From the NCBI GenBank assembly GCA_964036045.1, contig OZ038381.1:155080352-155144351 (forward strand): a stretch of 64,000 bases of DNA. The letters run 5' to 3'. This document shows, piece after piece, positions 1 to 11,337 of this stretch. Positions within the stretch are counted from its first letter, which is position 1. Each line of letters starts with the position of its first letter. Made by a program: the position numbers and the translations under genes. Under the pieces are notes generated by a model that was not told the DNA's origin, did no database searches, and saw only the letters and a list, made by a program, of their open reading frames with translations. This DNA is from Eutreptiella sp. 'Long Island Sound 2002'. Taxonomy: Eukaryota; Euglenozoa; Euglenophyceae; Eutreptiales; Eutreptiaceae.

Positions 1-87
1 ACAGTGGCACCACTGTTTGAAGGCAGTGCTGCCACATTGTGAAGGCACTGCCGCTGCCATGTGAAGGCAGTGCTGCCACCAACTGCA
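1..87. repeat. Partial monomer at left edge (s9-s12)
   Basis: These 87 bases are s9 lacking its first base (21 bp) followed by complete s10, s11 and s12 (22 bp each). The first bases read ACAGTGG, so this copy has the GAGACAG variant at the s8/s9 join. The array therefore continues to the left of the window. Confidence 0.95.
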
Positions 88-343
88 GGCAGTGCTGCCT
101 CATTTGGAAGGCAGTGTCACTGTCCAACAACAGTGCTGCTGCCGTCCACAGGCAGTGCTGCCACATTCTGAAGGCAGTGTTGCTGCAGTCCATGGGCAGT
201 GCTGCAGTGTTGGGATGCAGTGCTGCAGCATTCCAAAGGCATGCAGCATTGCAGAGGCAGTGGCACCACTGTTTGAAGGCAGTGCTGCCACATTGTGAAG
301 GCACTACCGCTGCCATGTGATGGCAGTGCTGCCACCAACTGCA
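88..343. repeat. First complete monomer; reference for the subrepeat structure
   Basis: The unit divides into s1 88-109, s2+s3 110-150 (41 bp, two degenerate subrepeats), s4 151-172, s5 173-194, s6 195-216, s7 217-237 (21 bp), s8 238-255 (18 bp), s9 256-277, s10 278-299, s11 300-321 and s12 322-343; the others are 22 bp. All open with a form of GGCAGTGCTGCC except the most diverged: s3, s8 (GGCATGCAGC), s9 (GGCAGTGGCACC) and s11 (GGCACTGCCGCTGCC). Tails end in GAA or TGAA in s1, s4, s9, s10 and usually s11. The two conserved CpGs are in s3 (CCGTCC, 143-144) and s11 (CCGCTG, 308-309). GCATGC in s8 is an SphI site found once in nearly every monomer. CCATGG at the s5/s6 join is an NcoI site in only one of the two monomer classes. 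This copy has the rarer CTACCG form in s11. Confidence 0.95.
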
Positions 344-1879
344 GGCAGTGCTGCCTCATTTGGAAGCCACTGTCACTGTCCAACAACAGTGCTGCTGCCG
401 TCCACAGGCAGTGCTGCCACATTCTGAAGGCAGTGTTGCTGCAGTCCACTGGCAGTGCTGCAGTGTTGGGATGCAGTGCTGCAGCATTCCAAAGGCATGC
501 AGCATTGCAGAGGCAGTGGCACCACTGTTTGAAGGCAGTGCTGCCACATTGTGAAGGCACTGCCGCTGCCATGTGATGGCAGTGCTGCCACCAACTGCAG
601 GCAGTGCTGCCTCATTGGGAAGCCAGTGTCACTGTCCAACAACAGTGCTGCTGCCGTCCACAGGCAGTGCTGCCACATTCTGAAGGCAGTGTTGCTGCAG
701 TCCATGGGCAGTGCTGCAGTGTTGGGATGCAGTGCTGCAGCATTCCAAAGGCATGCAGCATTGCAGAGGCAGTGGCACCACTGTTTGAAGGCAGTGCTGC
801 CACATTGTGAAGGCACTGCCGCTGCCATGTGAAGGCAGTGCTGCCACCAACTGCAGGCAGTGCTGCCTCATTGGGAAGGCAGTGTCACTGTCCAACAACA
901 GTGCTGCTGCCGTCCACAGGCAGTGCTGCCACATTCTGAAGGCAGTGTTGCTGCAGTCCATGGGCAGTGCTGCAGTGTTGGGATGCAGTGCTGCAGCATT
1001 CCAAAGGCATGCAGCATTGCAGAGGCAGTGGCACCACTGTTTGAAGGCAGTGCTGCCACATTGTGAAGGCACTACCGCTGCCATGTGATGGCAGTGCTGC
1101 CACCAACTGAAGGCAGTGCTGCCTCATTGGGAAGCCAGTGTCACTGTCCAGCAACAGTGCTGCTGCCGTCCACAGGCAGTGCTGCCACATTCTGAAGGCA
1201 GTGTTGCTGCAGTCCACTGGCAGTGCTGCAGTGTTGGGATGCAGTGCTGCAGCATTCCAAAGGCATGCAGCATTGCAGAGGCAGTGGCACCACTGTTTGA
1301 AGGCAGTGCTGCCACATTGTGAAGGCACTGCCGCTGCCATGTGAAGGCAGTGCTGCCACCAACTGCAGGCAGTGCTGCCTCATTTGGAAGGCAGTGTCAC
1401 TGTCCAACAACAGTGCTGCTGCCGTCCACAGGCAGTGCTGCCACATTCTGAAGGCAGTGTTGCTGCAGTCCATGGGCAGTGCTGCAGTGTTGGGATGCAG
1501 TGCTGCAGCATTCCAAAGGCATGCAGCATTGCAGAGGCAGTGGCACCACTGTTTGAAGGCAGTGCTGCCACATTGTGAAGGCACTACCGCTGCCATGTGA
1601 TGGCAGTGCTGCCACCAACTGCAGGCAGTGCTGCCTCATTTGGAAGCCACTGTCACTGTCCAACAACAGTGCCGCTGCCGTCCACAGGCAGTGCTGCCAC
1701 ATTCTGAAGGCAGTGTTGCTGCAGTCCATGGGCAGTGCTGCAGTGTTGGGATGCAGTGCTGCAGCATTCCAAAGGCATGCAGCATTGCAGAGGCAGTGGC
1801 ACCACTGTTTGAAGGCAGTGCTGCCACATTGTGAAGGCACTGCCGCTGCCATGTGAAGGCAGTGCTGCCACCAACTGAA

Positions 1880-2137
1880 GGCAGTGCTGCCTCATTGGAA
1901 AGGCAGTGTCACTGTCCAACAACAGTGCTGCTGCCGTCCACAGGCAGTGCTGCCACATTCTGAAGGCAGTGTTGCTGCAGTCCACTGGCAGTGCTGCAGT
2001 GTTGGGATGCAGTGCTGCAGCATTCCAAAGGCATGCAGCATTGCAGAGGCAGTGGCACCACTGTTTGAAGGCAGTGCTGCCACATTGTGAAGGCACTGCC
2101 GCTGCCATGTGAAGGCATTGTGCTGCCACCAACTGCA
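1880..2137. repeat. 258-bp monomer (2-bp insertion in s12)
   Basis: The s12 subrepeat reads GGCATTGTGCTGCC where other copies read GGCATTGCTGCC, which adds a TG dinucleotide near 2118. This is the only 258-bp unit in the window, so it looks like a private slippage event. Confidence 0.9.
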
Positions 2138-2649
2138 GGCAGTGCTGCCTCATTTGGAAGCCAGTGTCACTGTCCAACAACAGTGCTGCTGCCGTCCACA
2201 GGCAGTGCTGCCACATTCTGAAGGCAGTGTTGCTGCAGTCCATGGGCAGTGCTGCAGTGTTGGGATGCAGTGCTGCAGCATTCCAAAGGCATGCAGCATT
2301 GCAGAGGCAGTGGCACCACTGTTTGAAGGCAGTGCTGCCACATTGTGAAGGCACTGCCGCTGCCATGTGAAGGCATTGCTGCCACCAACTGAAGGCAGTG
2401 CTGCCTCTTTGGGAAGGCAGTGTCACTGTCCAACAACAGTGCTGCTGCCGTCCACAGGCAGTGCTGCCACATTCTGAAGGCAGTGTTGCTGCAGTCCACT
2501 GGCAGTGCTGCAGTGTTGGGATGCAGTGCTACAGCATTCCAAAGGCATGCAGCATTGCAAAGGCAGTGGCACCACTGTTTGAAGGCAGTGCTGCCCCATT
2601 GTGAAGGCACTGCCGCTGCCATGTGATGGCATTGCTGCCACCAACTGAA

Positions 2650-2904
2650 GGCAGTGCTGCCTCTTTGGGAAGGCAGTGTCACTGTCCAACAACAGTGCTG
2701 CTGCCGTCCACAGGCAGTGCTGCCACATTCTGAAGGCAGTGTTGCTGCAGTCCATGGGCAGTGCTGCAGTGTTGGGATGCAGTGCTGCAGCATTCCAAAG
2801 GCATGCAGCATTGCAGAGACAGTGGCACCACTGTTTGAAGGCAGTGCTGCCACATTATGAAGGCACTGCCGCTGCCATGTGAAGGCAAGCTGCCACCAAC
2901 TGCA
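2650..2904. repeat. 255-bp monomer with GGCAAGCTGCC s12 variant
   Basis: s12 (2884-2904) is 21 bp and reads GGCAAGCTGCC. The same one-base-short form ends the units starting at 4185, 4696, 5969 and 16409. In all five cases the next monomer has the CTCAACGGAAAGG form of s1 and the CCATGG class. The pair (255-bp unit followed by AACGG unit) therefore travels as a block. Confidence 0.9.
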
Positions 2905-5206
2905 GGCAGTGCTGCCTCAACGGAAAGGCAGTGTCACTGTCCAACAACAGTGCTGCTGCCGTCCACAGGCAGTGCTGCCACATTCTGAAGGCAGTGTTGC
3001 TGCAGTCCATGGGCAGTGCTGCAGTGTTGGGATGCAGTGCTGCAGCATTCCAAAGGCATGCAGCATTGCAGAGGCAGTGGCACCACTGTTTGAAGGCAGT
3101 GCTGCCACATTGTGAAGGCACTGCCGCTGCCATGTGAAGGTAGTACTGCCACCAACTGAAGGCAGTGCTGCCTCATTGGGAAGGCAGTGTCACTGTCCAA
3201 CAACAGTGCTGCTGCCGTCCACAGGCAGTGCTGCCACATTCTGAAGGCAGTGTTGCTGCAGTCCATGGGCAGTGCTGCAGTGTTGGGATGCAGTGCTGCA
3301 GCATTCCAAAGGCATGCAGCATTGCAGAGGCAGTGGCACCACTGTTTGAAGGCAGTGCTGCCCCATTGTGAAGGCACTGCCGCTGCCATGTGAAGGCAGT
3401 GCTGCCACCAACTGCAGGCAGTGCTGCCTCATTGGGAAGGCAGTGTCACTGTCCAACAACAGTGCTGCTGCCGTCCACAGGTAGTGCTGCCACATTCTGA
3501 AGGCAGTGTTGCTGCAGTCCATGGGCAGTGCTGCAGTGTTGGGATGCAGTGCTGCAGCATTCCAAAGGCATGCAGCATTGCAGAGGCAGTGGCACCACTG
3601 TTTGAAGGCAGTGCTGCCACATTGTGAAGGCACTGCCGCTGCCATGTGAAGGCAGTGCTGCCACCAACTGCAGGCAGTGCTGCCTCATTGGGAAGCCAGT
3701 GTCACTGTCCAACAACAGTGCTGCTGCCGTCCACAGGTAGTGCTGCCACATTCTGAAGGCAGTGTTGCTGCAGTCCATGGGCAGTGCTGCAGTGTTGGGA
3801 TGCAGTGCTGCAGCATTCCAAAGGCATGCAGCATTGCAGAGGCAGTGGCACCACTGTTTGAAGGCAGTGCTGCCACATTGTGAAGGCACTGCCGCTGCCA
3901 TGTGAAGGCAGTGCTGCCACCAACTGCAGGCAGTGCTGCCTCATTGGGAAGCCAGTGTCACTGTCCAACAACAGTGCTGCTGCCGTCCACAGGCAGTGCT
4001 GCCACATTCTGAAGGCAGTGTTGCTGCAGTCCATGGGCAGTGCTGCAGTGTTGGGATGCAGTACTGCAGCATTCCAAAGGCATGCAGCATTGCAGAGGCA
4101 GTGGCACCACTGTTTGAAGGCAGTGCTGCCACATTGTGAAGGCACTACCGCTGCCATGTGAAGGCAGTGCTGCCACCAACTGCAGGCAGTGCTGCCTCTT
4201 TGGGAAGGCAGTGTCACTGTCCAACAACAGTGCTGCTGCCGTCCACAGGCAGTGCTGCCACATTCTGAAGGCAGTGTTGCTGCAGTCCACTGGCAGTGCT
4301 GCAGTGTTGGGATGCAGTGCTGCAGCATTCCAAAGGCATGCAGCATTGCAGAGACAGTGGCACCACTGTTTGAAGGCAGTGCTGCCACATGATGAAGGCA
4401 CTGCCGCTGCCATGTGAAGGCAAGCTGCCACCAACTGCAGGCAGTGCTGCCTCAACGGAAAGGCAGTGTCACTGTCCAAAAACAGTGCTGCTGCCGTCCA
4501 CAGGCAGTGCTGCCACATTCTGAAGGCAGTGTTGCTGCAGTCCATGGGCAGTGCTGCAGTGTTGGGATGCAGTGCTGCAGCATTCCAAAGGCATGCAGCA
4601 TTGCAGAGGCAGTGGCACCACTGTTTGAAGGCAGTGCTGCCACATTATGAAGGCACTGCCGCTGCCATGTGAAGGCAGTGCTGCCACCAACTGAAGGCAG
4701 TGCTGCCTCATTGGGAAGCCAGTGTCACTGTCCAACAACAGTGCTGCTGCCGTCCACAGGCAGTGCTGCCACATTCTGAAGGCAGTGTTGCTGCAGTCCA
4801 TGGGCAGTGCTGCAGTGTTGGGATGCAGTGCTGCAGCATTCCAAAGGCATGCAGCATTGCAGAGACAGTGGCACCACTGTTTGAAGGCAGTGCTGCCACA
4901 TTATGAAGGCACTGCCGCTGCCATGTGAAGGCAAGCTGCCACCAACTGCAGGCAGTGCTGCCTCAACGGAAAGGCAGTGTCACTGTCCAACAACAGTGCT
5001 GCTGCCGTCCACAGGCAGTGCTGCCACATTCTGAAGGCAGTGTTGCTGCAGTCCATGGGCAGTGCTGCAGTGTTGGGATGCAGTGCTGCAGCATTCCAAA
5101 GGCATGCAGCATTGCAGAGGCAGTGGCACCACTGTTTGAAGGCAGTGCTGCCACATTGTGAAGGCACTGCCGCTGCCATGTGAAGGCATTGCTGCCACCA
5201 ACTGAA

Positions 5207-5968
5207 GGCAGTGCTGCCTCTTTGGGAAGGCAGTGTCACTGTCCAACAACAGTGCTGCTGCCGTCCACAGGCAGTGCTGCCACATTCTGAAGGCAGTGTT
5301 GCTGCAGTCCATGGGCAGTGCTGCAGTGTTGGGATGCAGTACTGCAGCATTCCAAAGGCATGCAGCATTGCAGAGGCAGTGGCACCACTGTTTGAAGGCA
5401 GTGCTGCCCTTGTGAAGGCACTGCCGCTGCCATGTGAAGGCAGTGCTGCCACCAACTGAAGGCAGTGCTGCCTCATTGGGAAGGCAGTGTCACTGTCCAA
5501 CAACAGTGCTGCTGCCGTCCACAGGCAGTGCTGCCACATTCTGAAGGCAGTGTTGCTGCAGTCCACTGGCAGTGCTGCAGTGTTGGGATGCAGTGCTGCA
5601 GCATTCCAAAGGCATGCAGCATTGCAGAGGCAGTGGCACCACTGTTTGAAGGCAGTGCTGCCCTTGTGAAGGCACTGCCGCTGCCATGTGAAGGCATTGC
5701 TGCCACCAACTGAAGGCAGTGCTGCCTCTTTGGGAAGGCAGTGTCACTGTCCAACAACAGTGCTGCTGCCGTCCACAGGCAGTGCTGCCACATTCTGAAG
5801 GCAGTGTTGCTGCAGTCCATGGGCAGTGCTGCAGTGTTGGGATGCAGTACTGCAGCATTCCAAAGGCATGCAGCATTGCAGAGGCAGTGGCACCACTGTT
5901 TGAAGGCAGTGCTGCCCTTGTGAAGGCACTGCCGCTGCCATGTGAAGGCAGTGCTGCCACCAACTGAA
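5207..5968. repeat. Run of three 254-bp monomers forming a 508-bp dimer
   Basis: Units starting at 5207, 5461 and 5715 share a 2-bp-short s10 reading GTGCTGCCCTTGTG. Types alternate: 5207 and 5715 have CTTTGGGAAGG plus CCATGG plus GTACTGC, while 5461 and the following 5969 unit have CATTGGGAAGG plus CCACTGG. The local period is therefore 508 bp. The same 2-bp deletion recurs singly in units starting at 6480, 6990, 9292, 12362, 27672, 34072, 35350, 37908, 39743, 41065, 48363 and 61302. Confidence 0.9.
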
Positions 5969-6989
5969 GGCAGTGCTGCCTCATTGGGAAGGCAGTGTCA
6001 CTGTCCAACAACAGTGCTGCTGCCGTCCACAGGCAGTGCTGCCACATTCTGAAGGCAGTGTTGCTGCAGTCCACTGGCAGTGCTGCAGTGTTGGGATGCA
6101 GTGCTGCAGCATTCCAAAGGCATGCAGCATTGCAGAGACAGTGGCACCACTGTTTGAAGGCAGTGCTGCCACATTATGAAGGCACTGCCGCTGCCATGTG
6201 AAGGCAAGCTGCCACCAACTGCAGGCAGTGCTGCCTCAACGGAAAGGCAGTGTCACTGTCCAACAACAGTGCTGCTGCCGTCCACAGGCAGTGCTGCCAC
6301 ATTCTGAAGGCAGTGTTGCTGCAGTCCATGGGCAGTGCTGCAGTGTTGGGATGCAGTGCTGCAGCATTCCAAAGGCATGCAGCATTGCAGAGGCAGTGGC
6401 ACCACTGTTTGAAGGCAGTGCTGCCACATTGTGAAGGCACTGCCGCTGCCATGTGAAGGCAGTGCTGCCACCAACTGCAGGCAGTGCTGCCTCATTGGGA
6501 AGCCAGTGTCACTGTCCAACAACAGTGCTGCTGCCGTCCACAGGCAGTGCTGCCACATTCTGAAGGCAGTGTTGCTGCAGTCCATGGGAAGTGCTGCAGT
6601 GTTGGGATGCAGTGCTGCAGCATTCCAAAGGCATGCAGCATTGCAGAGGCAGTGGCACCACTGTTTGAAGGCAGTGCTGCCCTTGTGAAGGCACTGCCGC
6701 TGCTATGTGAACGCATTGCTGCCACCAACTGCAGGCAGTGCTGCCTCATTTGGAAGGCAGTGTCACTGTCCAACAACAGTGCTGCTGCCGTCCACAGGCA
6801 CTGCTGCCACATTCTGAAGGCAGTGTTGCTGCAGTCCACTGGCAGTGCTGCAGTGTTGGGATGCAGTGCTGCAGCATTCCAAAGGCATGCAGCATTGCAG
6901 AGGCAGTGGCACCACTGTTTGAAGGCAGTGCTGCCACATTATGAAGGCACTGCCGCTGCCATGTGAAGGCAGTGCTGCCACCAACTGCA

Positions 6990-9035
6990 GGCAGTGCTGC
7001 CTCTTTGGGAAGGCAGTGTCACTGTCCAACAACAGTGCTGCTGCCGTCCACAGGCAGTGCTGCCACATTCTGAAGGCAGTGTTGCTGCAGTCCATGGGCA
7101 GTGCTGCAGTGTTGGGATGCAGTGCTGCAGCATTCCAAAGGCATGCAGCATTGCAGAGGCAGTGGCACCACTGTTTGAAGGCAGTGCTGCCCTTGTGAAG
7201 GCACTGCCGCTGCCATGTGAAGGCAGTGCTGCCACCAACTGAAGGCAGTGCTGCCTCTTTGGGAAGGCAGTGTCACTGTCCAACAACAGTGCTGCTGCCG
7301 TCCACAGGCAGTGCTGCCACATTCTGAAGGCAGTGTTGCTGCAGTCCATGGGCAGTGCTGCAGTGTTGGGATGCAGTACTGCAGCATTCCAAAGGCATGC
7401 AGCATTGCAGAGGCAGTGGCACCACTGTTTGAAGGCAGTGCTGCCACATTATGAAGGCACTGCCGCTGCCATGTGAAGGCAGTGCTGCCACCAACTGAAG
7501 GCAGTGCTGCCTCATTGGGAAGGCAGTGTCACTGTCCAACAACAGTGCTGCTGCTGTCCACAGGCAGTGCTGCCACATTCTGAAGGCAGTGTTGCTGCAG
7601 TCCACTGGCAGTGCTGCAGTGTTGGGATGCAGTGCTGCAGCATTCCAAAGGCATGCAGCATTGCAGAGACAGTGGCACCACTGTTTGAAGGCAGTGCTGC
7701 CACATTGTGAAGGCACTGCCACTGTCATGTGAAGGCATTGCTGCCACCAACTGCAGGCAGTGCTGCCTCATTGGGAAGGCAGTGTCACTGTCCAACAACA
7801 GTGCTGCTGCCGTCCACAGGCAGTGCTGCCACATTCTGAAGGCAGTGTTGCTGCAGTCCACTGGCAGTGCTGCAGTGTTGGGATGCAGTGCTGCAGCATT
7901 CCAAAGGCATGCAGCATTGCAGAGGCAGTGGCACCACTGTTTGAAGGCAGTGCTGCCACATTATGAAGGCACTGCCGCTGCCATGTGATGGCAGTGCTGC
8001 CACCAACTGCAGGCAGTGCTGCCTCATTTGGAAGGCAGTGTCACTGTCCAACAACAGTGCTGCTGCCGTCCACAGGCACTGCTGCCACATTCTGAAGGCA
8101 TTGTTGCTGCAGTCCATGGGAAGTGCTGCAGTGTTTGGATGCAGTGCTGCAGCATTCCAAAGGCATGCAGCATTGCAGAGGCAGTGGCACCACTGTTTGA
8201 TGGCAGTGCTGCCACATTGTGAAGGCACTGCCGCTGCCATGTGAAGGCAGTGCTGCCACCAACTGCAGGCAGTGCTGCCTCATTGGGAAGCCAGTGTCAC
8301 TGTCCAACAACAGTGCTGCTGCCGTCCACAGGCAGTGCTGCCACATTCTGAAGGCAGTGTTGCTGCAGTCCATGGGAAGTGCTGCAGTGTTGGGATGCAG
8401 TGCTGCAGCATTCCAAAGGCATGCAGCATTGCAGAGGCAGTGGCACCACTGTTTGAAGGCAGTGCTGCCACATTATGAAGGCACTGCCGCTGCCATGTGA
8501 TGGCAGTGCTGCCACCAACTGCAGGCAGTGCTGCCTCATTTGGAAGGCAGTGTCACTGTCCAACAACAGTGCTGCTGCCGTCCACAGGCACTGCTGCCAC
8601 ATTCTGAAGGCAGTGTTGCTGCAGTCCATGGGCAGTGCTGCAGTGTTGGGATGCAGTGCTGCAGCATTCCAAAGGCATGCAGCATTGCAGAGGCAGTGGC
8701 ACCACTGTTTGAAGGCAGTGCTGCCACATTGTGAAGGCACTGCCGCTGCCATGTGAAGGCAGTGCTGCCACCAACTGCAGGCAGTGCTGCCTCTTTGGGA
8801 AGGCAGTGTCACTGTCCAAAAACAGTGCTGCTGCCGTCCACAGGCAGTGCTGCCACATTCTGAAGGCATTGTTGCTGCAGTCCACTGGCAGTGCTGCAGT
8901 GTTGGGATGCAGTGCTGCAGCATTCCAAAGGCATGCAGCATTGCAGAGGCAGTGGCACCACTGTTTGAAGGCAGTGCTGCCACATTGTGAAGGCACTGCC
9001 GCTGCCATGTGAAGGCAGTGCTGCCACCAACTGCA
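6990..9035. repeat. Higher-order repeat, 2,302-bp period, copy 1
   Basis: Eight consecutive monomers (starts 6990, 7244, 7500, 7756, 8012, 8268, 8524, 8780), the first 254 bp long, carry a signature repeated 2,302 bp downstream. Shared rare markers include GCTGCTGTCC in s3 at about 7556, CCACTGTCATG in s11 at about 7708, and GGCATTGTTGC plus GTGTTTGGATGC in the 8012 unit. The ninth monomer of the period (9036) completes the copy. Confidence 0.85.
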
Positions 9036-9291
9036 GGCAGTGCTGCCTCATTGGGAAGGCAGTGTCACTGTCCAACAACAGTGCTGCTGCCGTCCACAGG
9101 CAGTGCTGCCACATTCTGAAGGCAGTGTTGCTGCAGTCCACTGGCAGTGCTGCAGTGTTGGGATGCAGTGCTGCAGCATTCCAAAGGCATGCAGCATTGC
9201 AGAGGCAGTGGCACCACTGTTTGAAGGCAGTGCTGCCACATTATGAAGGCACTGCCGCTGCCATGTGAAGGCAGTGCTGCCACCAACTGCA

Positions 9292-11337
9292 GGCAGTGCT
9301 GCCTCATTGGGAAGGCAGTGTCACTGTCCAACAACAGTGCTGCTGCCGTCCACAGGCAGTGCTGCCACATTCTGAAGGCAGTGTTGCTGCAGTCCATGGG
9401 CAGTGCTGCAGTGTTGGGATGCAGTGCTGCAGCATTCCAAAGGCACGCAGCATTGCAGAGGCAGTGGCACCACTGTTTGAAGGCAGTGCTGCCCTTGTGA
9501 AGGCACTGCCGCTGCCATGTGAAGGCAGTGCTGCCACCAACTGAAGGCAGTGCTGCCTCTTTGGGAAGGCAGTGTCACTGTCCAACAACAGTGCTGCTGC
9601 CGTCCACAGGCAGTGCTGCCACATTCTGAAGGCAGTGTTGCTGCAGTCCATGGGCAGTGCTGCAGTGTTGGGATGCAGTACTGCAGCATTCCAAAGGCAT
9701 GCAGCATTGCAGAGGCAGTGGCACCACTGTTTGAAGGCAGTGCTGCCACATTATGAAGGCACTGCCGCTGCCATGTGAAGGCAGTGCTGCCACCAACTGA
9801 AGGCAGTGCTGCCTCATTGGGAAGGCAGTGTCACTGTCCAACAACAGTGCTGCTGCTGTCCACAGGCAGTGCTGCCACATTCTGAAGGCAGTGTTGCTGC
9901 AGTCCACTGGCAGTGCTGCAGTGTTGGGATGCAGTGCTGCAGCATTCCAAAGGCATGCAGCATTGCAGAGACAGTGGCACCACTGTTTGAAGGCAGTGCT
10001 GCCACATTGTGAAGGCACTGCCACTGTCATGTGAAGGCATTGCTGCCACCAACTGCAGGCAGTGCTGCCTCATTGGGAAGGCAGTGTCACTGTCCAACAA
10101 CAGTGCTGCTGCCGTCCACAGGCAGTGCTGCCACATTCTGAAGGCAGTGTTGCTGCAGTCCACTGGCAGTGCTGCAGTGTTGGGATGCAGTGCTGCAGCA
10201 TTCCAAAGGCATGCAGCATTGCAGAGGCAGTGGCACCACTGTTTGAAGGCAGTGCTGCCACATTATGAAGGCACTGCCGCTGCCATGTGATGGCAGTGCT
10301 GCCACCAACTGCAGGCAGTGCTGCCTCATTTGGAAGGCAGTGTCACTGTCCAACAACAGTGCTGCTGCCGTCCACAGGCACTGCTGCCACATTCTGAAGG
10401 CATTGTTGCTGCAGTCCATGGGAAGTGCTGCAGTGTTTGGATGCAGTGCTGCAGCATTCCAAAGGCATGCAGCATTGCAGAGGCAGTGGCACCACTGTTT
10501 GAAGGCAGTGCTGCCACATTGTGAAGGCACTGCCGCTGCCATGTGAAGGCAGTGCTGCCACCAACTGCAGGCAGTGCTGCCTCATTGGGAAGCCAGTGTC
10601 ACTGTCCAACAACAGTGCTGCTGCCGTCCACAGGCAGTGCTGCCACATTCTGAAGGCAGTGTTGCTGCAGTCCATGGGAAGTGCTGCAGTGTTGGGATGC
10701 AGTGCTGCAGCATTCCAAAGGCATGCAGCATTGCAGAGGCAGTGGCACCACTGTTTGAAGGCAGTGCTGCCACATTATGAAGGCACTGCCGCTGCCATGT
10801 GATGGCAGTGCTGCCACCAACTGCAGGCAGTGCTGCCTCATTTGGAAGGCAGTGTCACTGTCCAACAACAGTGCTGCTGCCGTCCACAGGCAGTGCTGCC
10901 ACATTCTGAAGGCAGTGTTGCTGCAGTCCATGGGCAGTGCTGCAGTGTTGGGATGCAGTGCTGCAGCATTCCAAAGGCATGCAGCATTGCAGAGGCAGTG
11001 GCACCACTGTTTGAAGGCAGTGCTGCCACATTGTGAAGGCACTGCCGCTGCCATGTGAAGGCAGTGCTGCCACCAACTGCAGGCAGTGCTGCCTCTTTGG
11101 GAAGGCAGTGTCACTGTCCAACAACAGTGCTGCTGCCGTCCACAGGCAGTGCTGCCACATTCTGAAGGCAGTGTTGCTGCAGTCCACTGGCAGTGCTGCA
11201 GTGTTGGGATGCAGTGCTGCAGCATTCCAAAGGCATGCAGCATTGCAGAGGCAGTGGCACCACTGTTTGAAGGCAGTGCTGCCACATTGTGAAGGCACTG
11301 CCGCTGCCATGTGAAGGCAGTGCTGCCACCAACTGCA
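9292..11337. repeat. Higher-order repeat, 2,302-bp period, copy 2
   Basis: The order of the 254-bp unit, the CTTTGGG/GTACTGC unit, the GCTGCTGTCC unit and the GTGTTTGGATGC unit matches copy 1 at a constant offset of 2,302 bp. Differences include CACGCAGC for CATGCAGC at about 9445 and loss of the CCAAAAAC and GGCATTGTTGC markers in the unit at 11082. Those two markers reappear together in the unit at 11850. The GTGTTTGGATGC unit recurs at 11338, so copy 2 has been partly re-shuffled. Confidence 0.85.

Larger units (their letters stand above)
88..5206. repeat. Left mixed-monomer domain
   Basis: Twenty monomers, nearly all 256 bp, mix several s1-end types and both CCATGG and CCACTGG classes. 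TTTGGAAGCCACTG at the end of s1 marks the units starting at 344 and 1624, 1,280 bp (five monomers) apart, and both are flanked by CTACCG s11 variants. This suggests a local five-monomer duplication inside the first 2 kb. No gene or unique sequence is present. Confidence 0.8.

Noticed and set aside
88-343. CRISPR-like array of 22-bp repeats
   Set aside because: There are no unique spacers: the tails are themselves homologous and repeat every 256 bp, and there are no cas genes.
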